NCBI GenBank assembly: GCA_964471595.1
Contig: CAYYGN010000001.1
Span: 124,001-188,000 of the forward strand
Length of the DNA: 64,000 nucleotides
From: JAGNXB01 sp964471595
GTDB lineage: Bacteria > Bacteroidota > Bacteroidia > Chitinophagales > Saprospiraceae
Reading direction: 5' to 3'
How positions within the stretch are numbered: position 1 is the stretch's first letter; every line of letters begins with the position of its first letter. The translations under genes were made by a program, and so were the position numbers. A model generated the notes under the pieces. It made no database searches. It had not been told where the DNA came from and saw only the letters and a program-made list of their open reading frames with translations. Below, one piece after another: positions 44,086 to 51,334 of the stretch.

Positions 44086-44691
44086 TCACGCGTGATGAAG
44101 CCAGGGATTGGGTACCGGGAATGCTACCGCCATGTGGGAAAGCAGCTCCGGAAAGAACCGACGAAAGTCCATTCGGTAGGCATCCTTTTGTTCGTGCAGG
44201 GCTTCCATGGCCGGTTCGAAGAATTCCGGTCTTGATACCCTGTGGGCCATTCTGTTAAAAACCCTGCCGAGATCAGCCTGTGTGCGATAGCCGCCCAACC
44301 ATCGATGTTCGATCATGGTGCGAAGACGTTGTCTGTGTGATTCAGGTGCCAGGTGCAGGTGATCGCCCAGCATTTGGTAAACAGCCACCTCGAAATCCTC
44401 CAGAGCTATGGCCACAAAGCGTGACCATTCCGCTGTCAGCAGGAAGTCGTAAAAAATATCGATGACCACACTCGCATACTTGCCTGAGGCGTGACGAATT
44501 CGGCGCTTGCTTTCAAGGACGGCGGGATGGTTGTCCGTATAGCGGTCAATCTCCCGGTGAAACCGAACGCCATCCATGACGGAATCAGGCAGATGATCCC
44601 ACTCTGCGGGCCGGAGAAAGTCGGCCAGATAGTTGCCCATCGCCTTTTCCGGGGAGGGGCCTGAAAGCAAAAGATGGGCAAGGAAGTTCAG
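44086..44691 (-). CDS. acpH: Acyl carrier protein phosphodiesterase (AcpH, DUF479), probable CTG start
   Basis: 201 residues if translation begins at the CTG at 44691. The enzyme removes phosphopantetheine from holo-ACP. Relatives begin with MNFLAH; here codons from 44691 read x-N-F-L-A-H-L-L-L-S-G, so the conserved start falls on a CTG with no in-frame ATG before the upstream TGA. A TTG at 44670 would lose the conserved His. Further family parts are GNYLADFLRP, GVRFHREIDRYTDNHP and FYDFLLTAEWSRF. It is divergent from ychF. Confidence 0.8.
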   Translation of the reverse strand: MNFLAHLLLSGPSPEKAMGNYLADFLRPAEWDHLPDSVMDGVRFHREIDRYTDNHPAVLESKRRIRHASGKYASVVIDIFYDFLLTAEWSRFVAIALEDFEVAVYQMLGDHLHLAPESHRQRLRTMIEHRWLGGYRTQADLGRVFNRMAHRVSRPEFFEPAMEALHEQKDAYRMDFRRFFPELLSHMAVAFPVPNPWLHHA

Positions 44692-44721
44692 CTTGGCCGG
44701 GATTCAGGGTGATAAAACGGC

Positions 44722-44729
44722 TATCTTTG
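44722..44729 (+). promoter_or_regulatory. Putative -7 element TATCTTTG for ychF
   Basis: Exact match, 24 bases before the ychF ATG; standard spacing. Confidence 0.6.
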
Positions 44730-44753
44730 CGCCTTCGTTCAAAAATCGCCTTT

Positions 44754-45851
44754 ATGGGTCTCAAATGCGGAATTGTCGGATTGCCGAATGTAGGGAAATC
44801 CACGTTATTCAATGCCCTGACATCCGCCCGCGCATTGGCGGCCAATTATCCCTTTGCCACCAAGGAACCCAACATCGGGATGATCACCGTTCCCGATCCC
44901 CGTTTGGAGGAATTGGCCAAGTTGATCCGGCCCAAGGCAGTGATTCCCACCACCATAGAAATAGTGGACATTGCCGGTCTCATCAAGGGTGCTTCTCAGG
45001 GAGAGGGATTGGGCAACCAGTTTCTGGCCAATATCCGGGAGGTGGATGCCATCCTTCACGTCGTGCGATGTTTTGACAATGACAATGTCATCCATGTTGA
45101 CGGTAGTATCTCGCCCGTCCGAGACAAGGAAATCATCGATACCGAATTGCTGCTGAAGGATCTGGAAACGGTGGAGAAGCGGCTTGATCGGCTGCGGAAA
45201 CAAGCCAAAAGCGGCAACAAGGAGGATGCCAGATTGGTCGAATTGGGAGATCGTATCTATCAGTCACTCGAACAGGGCATTCCTGCCCGTAGCCTTTCAT
45301 TGGACAAGGACAGCCAGGCCTTGGTGGATTCCATGTTTCTGCTCACGGCCAAGCCGATCCTCTATGTGTGCAATGTGGATGAGGGGTCAGTAGTTTCGGG
45401 CAATGGGCATACACGGGCCTTTGCCGAAGCCGTGGCCCATGAAAAAGCCGGGATCATCCTTATCTCCGCAGCCATTGAAGCCGAGATCACGGAGCTTGAA
45501 GACCCTGAAGAAAGAGCCCTATTTCTGGAGGAGATGGGCCTCAGCGAACCCGGAGTCAACCGCGTCATCCGGGAGGCTTATGCGCTCCTCAATCTCATTA
45601 CATATTTCACTGCCGGAGAGAAAGAAGTGCGCGCATGGACCATCACCAGGGGTACGCTGGCGCCCCAGGCCGCCGGTGTGATCCATTCGGATTTCGAAAA
45701 AGGCTTCATACGGGCCGAAGTGATTCCGTATGCGGAATTCATCCGCCTCGGCTCAGAAGCAGCCGTGAAGGAAGCAGGAAAGATGAGTGTGGAAGGCAAA
45801 GAATATGTGGTCCGGGACGGGGATGTCATGCATTTCCGGTTCAATGTCTAA
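44754..45851 (+). CDS. ychF: Redox-regulated ATPase YchF
   Basis: 365-residue Obg-like P-loop protein. It has Walker A GLPNVGKSTLFNAL, switch region VDIAGLIKGASQGEGLGNQF, a NVDEG motif (replacing the NKxD of GTPases, giving ATP specificity), a coiled-coil insert, and a C-terminal TGS domain (AWTITRGTLAPQAAGVIHSD). It binds ribosomes and is linked to stress responses. The start at 44754 follows the -7 box at the normal distance. Its stop codon is overlapped by the pseudouridine synthase gene. Confidence 0.95.
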   Translation: MGLKCGIVGLPNVGKSTLFNALTSARALAANYPFATKEPNIGMITVPDPRLEELAKLIRPKAVIPTTIEIVDIAGLIKGASQGEGLGNQFLANIREVDAILHVVRCFDNDNVIHVDGSISPVRDKEIIDTELLLKDLETVEKRLDRLRKQAKSGNKEDARLVELGDRIYQSLEQGIPARSLSLDKDSQALVDSMFLLTAKPILYVCNVDEGSVVSGNGHTRAFAEAVAHEKAGIILISAAIEAEITELEDPEERALFLEEMGLSEPGVNRVIREAYALLNLITYFTAGEKEVRAWTITRGTLAPQAAGVIHSDFEKGFIRAEVIPYAEFIRLGSEAAVKEAGKMSVEGKEYVVRDGDVMHFRFNV

Positions 45852-46470
45852 GCCTGGTCGGTATCATTACTTTTTGATGTACAAGCCCTATGGGGTATTG
45901 TGCCAGTTTACTCCTGAAATGCCGGGTCAAACCACCCTGGCGGAAGTGTATGCATTTCCCAAAGGCGTTTACCCGGCAGGCCGGCTGGATCAGGACAGTG
46001 AGGGTATGTTGTTGTTGACGGATGATCCCGGTCTGAAGACCATGTTGCTTGACCCTGCCAACAGTATGACCAAATCCTATGCCGTGCAGGTGGAAGGGTG
46101 CCCTGCTGAAGCTGATCTTGCCCCTTTGACCGAGGGTATGACCATTCGGATCAAAGGAAAGCCCGTGTCTCTCCGGCCGGCCTTTTTCCGCATTCCCAAT
46201 CACCCCTTGGAATTACCGGAGAGGGTCCCTCCGGTGCGTTTCCGCAAACAGATACCCGACACATGGGTGGAAATCGTGCTTACCGAGGGAAAAAACCGGC
46301 AAGTGCGCCGGATGATGGCCGCCCTGGGATTTCCTGTACTCAGGCTGGTTCGCACCGCTTTGGGCAACTGGAGAATGACTGACCTTTTACCCGGACAAGT
46401 GGTCTCTTTCACCCGTGAAGAAGTCCTGGAACGACTGGGTCTCGGTCCGAACGGTCGCCTTCGCGATTGA
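45844..46470 (+). CDS. Pseudouridine synthase (RluE/RsuA family)
   Basis: 208-residue RNA pseudouridine synthase without an S4 domain, like RluE which acts on 23S rRNA. The start at 45844 overlaps ychF by 8 bases. The family opening YFLMYKPYGVLCQFTPE and the catalytic Asp motif AGRLDQDSEGMLLLTDD are clear, as is LTEGKNRQVRRMMAALG. Assignment to RluE rather than another RsuA-type enzyme rests on the short length. Co-transcribed with ychF. Confidence 0.9.
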   Translation: MSKPGRYHYFLMYKPYGVLCQFTPEMPGQTTLAEVYAFPKGVYPAGRLDQDSEGMLLLTDDPGLKTMLLDPANSMTKSYAVQVEGCPAEADLAPLTEGMTIRIKGKPVSLRPAFFRIPNHPLELPERVPPVRFRKQIPDTWVEIVLTEGKNRQVRRMMAALGFPVLRLVRTALGNWRMTDLLPGQVVSFTREEVLERLGLGPNGRLRD

Positions 46471-46503
46471 TTCTAACCCCAAAAACCGTTCGTGATTCTG
46501 ACA

Positions 46504-47340
46504 TCAAAGGGACTTCCGGACCTGGCGCTCGCCAAGTCCATATTGGGTCCGGTGTTCCTCGGCCTTGGCAGCCAGTTGCTGGAGCCGGGTACTTCTCTTT
46601 CCCGGATCGGGGTGCGTACTCAGGAATTCCGGCATTTTGCCACCTCCGCTTTTGGCATTCATGCGGTCCCAGAATGCCGGGGCTTCATTGATGTCGTATC
46701 CGGCGATGGCAGCGAGGTACAGTCCTATTTCGTCGGCTTCGGATTCATGCTTGCGGCTGAAAGGCAACAAAGCCCCCACCTGAGCGCCGACACCATAGGC
46801 GACCTGAAGAAGCTCCCGGGTCTCTTGGGGCTTGTCATGCATGGCTACATCCAGGGCTACACCTCCCAGCTGAGCCACGAGCATCTGACTCATCCTTTCG
46901 TTGCCGTGATAGGCCAGGGCATGGGCCATTTCGTGACCCAAAAGGACGGCCATGGCATCCGTATTCTGTACGACGGGCAATATCCCTGTATAGACCACGA
47001 CTTTGCCACCCGGCATGCACCAGGCATTGACCAGTGGATCTTCGACCAGGTTGAATTCCCAGTTGAACCCTTTGAGTTCGGCTGAAAGGCCTTTGGCCAT
47101 GTAATACTTTTCGATGGCGCGTTTGAGATTGTGTCCAACTTCCCGTACGAGGGTGGTCTTTTGGGCATCGCCGCTCAGTTTGTTTTGTTGGAGAAACTGG
47201 TTGTATTCTGTCAGAGACATGGCGACCAGCTCCGATTCGGGCAGCATTTTCAATTGCTTGCGACCTGTGAATGCCACTTTGGTACAAGCCGCCAGCAAAA
47301 TGCCAGCGACGGACAGTGCGAGAAGGAATTTCGGTTTCAT
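46504..47340 (-). CDS. M48 family zinc metallopeptidase lipoprotein
   Basis: 278-residue lipoprotein protease, similar to BepA/YcaL-type or LoiP-type M48 enzymes that look after the outer membrane. The lipobox is LLAAC (Cys19). The zinc motif HEMAH is at 136-140 with the third ligand Glu in RKHESEADEIG. The residues TGRKQLKMLPESELVAMSL after the lipobox are typical of the family. A -7 box lies about 21 bases before the start. Convergent with the pseudouridine synthase gene. Confidence 0.93.
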   Translation of the reverse strand: MKPKFLLALSVAGILLAACTKVAFTGRKQLKMLPESELVAMSLTEYNQFLQQNKLSGDAQKTTLVREVGHNLKRAIEKYYMAKGLSAELKGFNWEFNLVEDPLVNAWCMPGGKVVVYTGILPVVQNTDAMAVLLGHEMAHALAYHGNERMSQMLVAQLGGVALDVAMHDKPQETRELLQVAYGVGAQVGALLPFSRKHESEADEIGLYLAAIAGYDINEAPAFWDRMNAKSGGGKMPEFLSTHPDPGKRSTRLQQLAAKAEEHRTQYGLGERQVRKSL

Positions 47341-47360
47341 ACCCGTCTGGATGGTTGGTA

Positions 47361-47368
47361 CAAAAGTA
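47361..47368 (-). promoter_or_regulatory. Putative -7 element TACTTTTG for the M48 lipoprotein gene
   Basis: Exact match on the minus strand, 20 bases before the start codon. The rest of 47341-47558 shows nothing recognisable. Confidence 0.6.
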
Positions 47369-47558
47369 AGACGGCTGCCAGGATAAAAAGTTATTCATCC
47401 GATCGGACAAACTAGCGGACAAGGCCCGCAAAGATGGTTGGCACACGGCAGGATGGTCCTCTTATCATCACTCATGGCCGGGTCAGGCGCGGGTTTGCCG
47501 GTCGAGGAGTGCATCCAATCAACAAACCAATATGGCCTGACACTCCGTACGGCTCTTG

Positions 47559-48614
47559 TCAGACCTTGCGGTAAGCCACCTCTTTAACGGCGCGTATGAT
47601 GCGCTCCGGGTTGGGCAGGTAGGCATCGACCAGGGTGGAGGCGTATGGCAGTGAAGTGTCGGCGCTGTTGATACGGATCACCGGGGCATCGAGGTGATCG
47701 AAGGCATGGCGTTGGACGGCATATGCCACTTCGCTCGACACAGAAGCAAAAGGCCAGGATTCATCCACGACCACCAGACGGTTGGTTTTTTGCACGGAAC
47801 GAATGATCGTCTCGTAATCCATGGGCCGGATGGTGCGAAGGTCGATGACTTCTGCATCAATACCCTCGCGGGCCAACTCGGCGGCTGCCTGGAGGCAGGT
47901 CCAGACCATTTTGTTGAAGGTGACGATCGTAACGTCCGACCCGGTACGGCGGATGGCGGCTTTCCCGATCTCGACCACATAATCCTCACCCTCCCGGGGC
48001 ACTTCACCCAAGGCCGGCAATTCGGTCTGCTGGAATTTGTAATGGCGCTCACTGTGGCCGTTGGCTACGAGTTCCATAGCATAAAAGACTTCGGATTCCA
48101 TCACGCATACCGGGTCAGGATCGCGGATGGCCGCCTTGAGCAGACCTTTGGCATCCACGGGGTCCACACAAGAGATCACCTTGAGGCCTGGCGTATTGCC
48201 GAGCCAGCTTTCAAAGGTCTGGGAATGCTGCTGGGCCAACTGACCGGCTGAACCCGAAGGTCCGCGGAAGACGATGGGACAACTGAAATCGCCAGCGGAT
48301 TGGGAAAGCGTTTTGGCCGCGTTGTTGACGATTTGGTCAAAGGCCAGCACGGCAAAGTTCCAGGTCATGAATTCGACAATGGGTCGCAATCCGTTCATGG
48401 CAGCGCCGACGCCAATGCCGGCAAAACCCAATTCGGCAATTGGGGTGTCGATAACCCTACGAGGACCGAACTCCTCCAACATTCCTTTGCTGACTTTATA
48501 GGCTCCGTTGTATTCGGCCACTTCTTCGCCCATCAGGAATACGGTTTCGTCCCTGCGCATTTCCTCGGACATTGCCTCGCGAAGAGAGTCTCTGAGTAGT
48601 ATTTGATAGCCCAT
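47559..48614 (-). CDS. pdhB: Pyruvate dehydrogenase E1 component subunit beta
   Basis: 351-residue E1-beta of the pyruvate dehydrogenase complex. The start at 48614 gives the family N-terminus MGYQILLRDSLREAMSEEM, and GEEVAEYNGAYKVSKGM and DTPIAELGFAGIGVGAAM follow. The open frame upstream to 48872 is antisense to the small lipoprotein and is preceded by the promoter at 48635-48642, so it is not used. The E1-alpha subunit is not adjacent, which is common in Bacteroidota. Compare the fused E1 at 8044-10116. Confidence 0.95.
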   Translation of the reverse strand: MGYQILLRDSLREAMSEEMRRDETVFLMGEEVAEYNGAYKVSKGMLEEFGPRRVIDTPIAELGFAGIGVGAAMNGLRPIVEFMTWNFAVLAFDQIVNNAAKTLSQSAGDFSCPIVFRGPSGSAGQLAQQHSQTFESWLGNTPGLKVISCVDPVDAKGLLKAAIRDPDPVCVMESEVFYAMELVANGHSERHYKFQQTELPALGEVPREGEDYVVEIGKAAIRRTGSDVTIVTFNKMVWTCLQAAAELAREGIDAEVIDLRTIRPMDYETIIRSVQKTNRLVVVDESWPFASVSSEVAYAVQRHAFDHLDAPVIRINSADTSLPYASTLVDAYLPNPERIIRAVKEVAYRKV

Positions 48615-48634
48615 CGTGTACCGTTTTGGCGCTG

Positions 48635-48642
48635 CAAAAGTA
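48635..48642 (-). promoter_or_regulatory. Putative -7 element TACTTTTG for pdhB
   Basis: Exact match on the minus strand, 20 bases before the pdhB start; supports the start at 48614. Confidence 0.6.
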
Positions 48643-48704
48643 GTCAACTCCCCGGCTAACGGTTTTCCCGGGTACACAAATCCGCGTGATTGGCAGGAAA
48701 ATCT

Positions 48705-48712
48705 TATCTTTG
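48705..48712 (+). promoter_or_regulatory. Putative -7 element TATCTTTG for the lipoprotein-ytxJ-mnmD genes
   Basis: Exact match, about 60 bases before the small lipoprotein start. Confidence 0.55.
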
Positions 48713-48771
48713 TCTGACAACAAAGCTCCAACCTCCTCCGTTTGAGAACAAACACGTCAAAGGTCCCGTAC

Positions 48772-48927
48772 ATGAAAAAGGGTTTCAAAATTCTCCGTTC
48801 CGCTGCCCTGCTCGGCCTTGTTCTTTTGGCCACTTCCTGCAATCGCGGCAACGGATGCCCGAACAACTTCAAAGTGACCGAGGGGCTTGAAGCCGCTCTT
48901 CAGTCCGTGATGGCCATGTTGTTCTGA
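48772..48927 (+). CDS. Small lipoprotein (51 residues)
   Basis: Tiny lipoprotein with a well-formed signal (MKKGFKILRSAALLGLVLL) and lipobox LLATSC, leaving about 28 residues after the lipidated Cys (NRGNGCPNNFKVTEG and on). There is one further Cys. No family recognised. It is 5 bases ahead of ytxJ and has its own promoter, so it leads an operon with ytxJ and mnmD. The signal quality and spacing make it a likely real gene despite the size. Confidence 0.65.
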   Translation: MKKGFKILRSAALLGLVLLATSCNRGNGCPNNFKVTEGLEAALQSVMAMLF

Positions 48928-48932
48928 ACCAC

Positions 48933-49280
48933 ATGGCGTGGTGTACCCTCCGGGAGGATTCTGCTTTCGATAATCTCCTGGCTGCCTCCCATCACCAACC
49001 CATCCTCATCTTCAAACACAGTCCTCGTTGCGGGACCAGTTTCTTTGTGCGTCGTCACCTGGAAAAATCACCCTCCCTGGCGAGCCAACCCATTTATTGG
49101 GTGGACGTCATCCAGCACCGTAATCTGGCGCGCAGGGTAGCCTCTGCACTGGCCGTGCCACACGAGTCCCCTCAACTGCTGCTGATCCACCAGGGAGAGT
49201 GTGTATGGGCGGAGGACCATCATGGCATTCATGACGAGGAAGTGGTCCGTGAGTTGGAGCGCTACAGACAAACGGCATGA
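48933..49280 (+). CDS. ytxJ: Monothiol bacilliredoxin YtxJ
   Basis: 115-residue thioredoxin-fold protein of the YtxJ (DUF2847) family, which removes bacillithiol from oxidised protein thiols. The diagnostic active-site stretch is LIFKHSPRCGTSFF, with one Cys instead of the thioredoxin CxxC. The cis-Pro region is HESPQLLLIHQGECVW. It overlaps mnmD by 4 bases (ATGA). Many Bacteroidota make bacillithiol, which fits; the synthesis genes are not in the window. Confidence 0.9.
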   Translation: MAWCTLREDSAFDNLLAASHHQPILIFKHSPRCGTSFFVRRHLEKSPSLASQPIYWVDVIQHRNLARRVASALAVPHESPQLLLIHQGECVWAEDHHGIHDEEVVRELERYRQTA

Positions 49281-49957
49281 GAAATCCTGCCGTTATCCAG
49301 TTTACGGAGGACGGATCCCCTACCCTTTACACTCCCCGTTTTCAAGCCACTTATCACTCGCGGCACGGAGCGATGCTTGAATCACAGCACGTTTTTCTGG
49401 AGGCGGGGTGGCGCTTACGGGTAGCCCAGCCGTTATCCGGACCATTGCGCATTTTCGAAATGGGGTTTGGTACGGGTCTCAACGCTTTTCTCACGTGCCT
49501 CGCCACCGAAAAAATGCGGGTTGACACGAAATACATCTCGTTTGACCTTTATCCCGTCGAACCAGCGATCACGGATCAACTGATGTATGCCGGGATGGAG
49601 GATCCGGAAGTCAAAGCCCTTTTCAGGCTGTTGCATCATGCGGAATGGGAGCAGGAGGCTGCCGTTACGCCTCATTTCACCCTGCTGAAATCCAGGCAAG
49701 ACATTTGTTCGGCCTCTGTTCTGCCTCCTTCGGATCTGATCTATTACGATGCATTTGGCCCCGGGACGCAACCCGAATTGTGGTCGGAATCCGTGCTTTC
49801 CTGTCTTGCGTCGGCATTGGTACCCGGTGGTGTATTGGTTACCTATTGTGCCAAGGGTGACGTGCGCCGTTGCTGGCAAAGGGCTGGATTGCAGGTGGAC
49901 CGATTGCCAGGCCCGCCGGGTAAACGGGAGATGTTGCGTGCCATCAAGCCTTTTTGA
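49277..49957 (+). CDS. mnmD: tRNA mnm5(s2)U34 methyltransferase MnmD
   Basis: 226-residue stand-alone methyltransferase (DUF752) corresponding to the N-terminal domain of MnmC; it finishes wobble-uridine modification. Key parts are PRFQATYHSRHGAMLESQHVF, the SAM site IFEMGFGTGLNAFLT, and DLIYYDAFGPGTQPELWSE. The oxidase domain of MnmC is absent, as in bacteria that use MnmD. Start overlaps the ytxJ stop. Confidence 0.92.
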   Translation: MRNPAVIQFTEDGSPTLYTPRFQATYHSRHGAMLESQHVFLEAGWRLRVAQPLSGPLRIFEMGFGTGLNAFLTCLATEKMRVDTKYISFDLYPVEPAITDQLMYAGMEDPEVKALFRLLHHAEWEQEAAVTPHFTLLKSRQDICSASVLPPSDLIYYDAFGPGTQPELWSESVLSCLASALVPGGVLVTYCAKGDVRRCWQRAGLQVDRLPGPPGKREMLRAIKPF

Positions 49958-49993
49958 GGCGGGGAAGTTTCTATCTTTCGGAAAATTCGATCC

Positions 49994-51307
49994 ATGAAGA
50001 AATTGGCCCTTCACTGGCAAATATTGTTGGGCATTGTGGCAGGCGTGCTGGCGGGTTGGCTGGCGTTGGTCACAGGAGGCACATCATGGCTTCAAGACTG
50101 GATCAAGCCTTTGGGCATCATATTCATCAACTTTTTGAAGTTGATTGCTATCCCGCTGATCATCACCAGCCTGATCACCGGGGTGGCCCAGCTCAAGGAC
50201 ATCAGCAAGTTTTCCCGCATCGGAATAAGGACGATTGGTCTGTATTTGGTGACGACCGTCGTGGCCGTCACCCTTGGTCTTCTTCTGGTCAATGTGGTTC
50301 GGCCTTCGCGGGGGCTTTCCGACGAAACGCGGCAAAACCTGCTTGAAAACTATGCTGGGGTAGCCTCCGGCAAGATCGAACTGGCCGAAAAAGCCAAGGA
50401 TTCAGGTCCATTGCAGCCCCTGGTGGACATTGTCCCGGACAATATTTTTGAAGCGCTTACGGGAAATGCCAATATGCTTCAGGTCATCTTTTTCGTGATC
50501 TTCCTGGGTATCGGGCTCATTTTGATCCGGGAGGAAGATGCCCGGCCTGTCATCGGCTTTTTCCGGGGATTGAACGAGGTCATCATGAAACTCGTGGATC
50601 TTATCATGTTGACCGCCCCCGTAGGCGTGTTCGCGCTCATGGCGACGCTTGTGGTGGAATCTCCCAGTCTGGATTTGTTCCAGGCCCTGATGTATTACAG
50701 TTTGACGGTGGTCCTGGGTTTGGTCATCCTGATCTTCGGTTTCTATCCTTTGATCGTGCGGGTGTTTGCCGGCCGGTCGTACCGTTTTTTCCTGAAAGGC
50801 ATCGCACCGGCCCAGTTGCTGGCTTTTTCAACCAGTTCCAGTGCCGCCACGCTACCGGTGACGATGGAAAGGGTGGAAGAGCATTTGGGTGTAGAGGAAG
50901 AAGTGGCGAGCTTTGTATTGCCGGTAGGCGCAACCGTCAACATGGACGGCACCAGTCTGTACCAGGCTGTGGCGGCTGTATTCATAGCCAACACGCTCGG
51001 TCTCGAATTGAACCTGACCCAGCAATTGACCATCGTATTGACGGCCACGCTTGCTTCCATTGGATCGGCGGCTGTTCCGGGAGCCGGTATGGTCATGCTG
51101 GTCATTGTTCTCAATGCCATTGGCGTGCCCGAGGCCGGGCTGGCACTGATCTTTGCTGTCGACCGTCCGCTGGACATGTTGCGTACGGTCGCCAATGTCA
51201 CCAGTGATGCCAGTGTTTCCATGATTGTAGCCCGCCAATTGGGCCTGTTGAAGGAAAAGCCGGAAGAGAAACGTCTAAGCGACCATTATCATCCCGGAGA
51301 GCCATAA
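49994..51307 (+). CDS. Dicarboxylate/amino acid:cation symporter (DAACS family)
   Basis: 437-residue inner-membrane transporter of the glutamate transporter fold, with about eight transmembrane helices and two re-entrant hairpins. Family motifs are FSTSSSAATLPVTMERVEEH (hairpin 1), PVGATVNMDGTSLYQ (TM7 NMDGT) and ASIGSAAVPGAGMVM (hairpin 2). It moves aspartate, glutamate or C4-dicarboxylates with sodium or protons; the exact substrate is unknown. It follows mnmD by 36 bases. Confidence 0.93.
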   Translation: MKKLALHWQILLGIVAGVLAGWLALVTGGTSWLQDWIKPLGIIFINFLKLIAIPLIITSLITGVAQLKDISKFSRIGIRTIGLYLVTTVVAVTLGLLLVNVVRPSRGLSDETRQNLLENYAGVASGKIELAEKAKDSGPLQPLVDIVPDNIFEALTGNANMLQVIFFVIFLGIGLILIREEDARPVIGFFRGLNEVIMKLVDLIMLTAPVGVFALMATLVVESPSLDLFQALMYYSLTVVLGLVILIFGFYPLIVRVFAGRSYRFFLKGIAPAQLLAFSTSSSAATLPVTMERVEEHLGVEEEVASFVLPVGATVNMDGTSLYQAVAAVFIANTLGLELNLTQQLTIVLTATLASIGSAAVPGAGMVMLVIVLNAIGVPEAGLALIFAVDRPLDMLRTVANVTSDASVSMIVARQLGLLKEKPEEKRLSDHYHPGEP

Positions 51308-51334
51308 AAGCATTTTCATCCAATTGCCTGGCCT

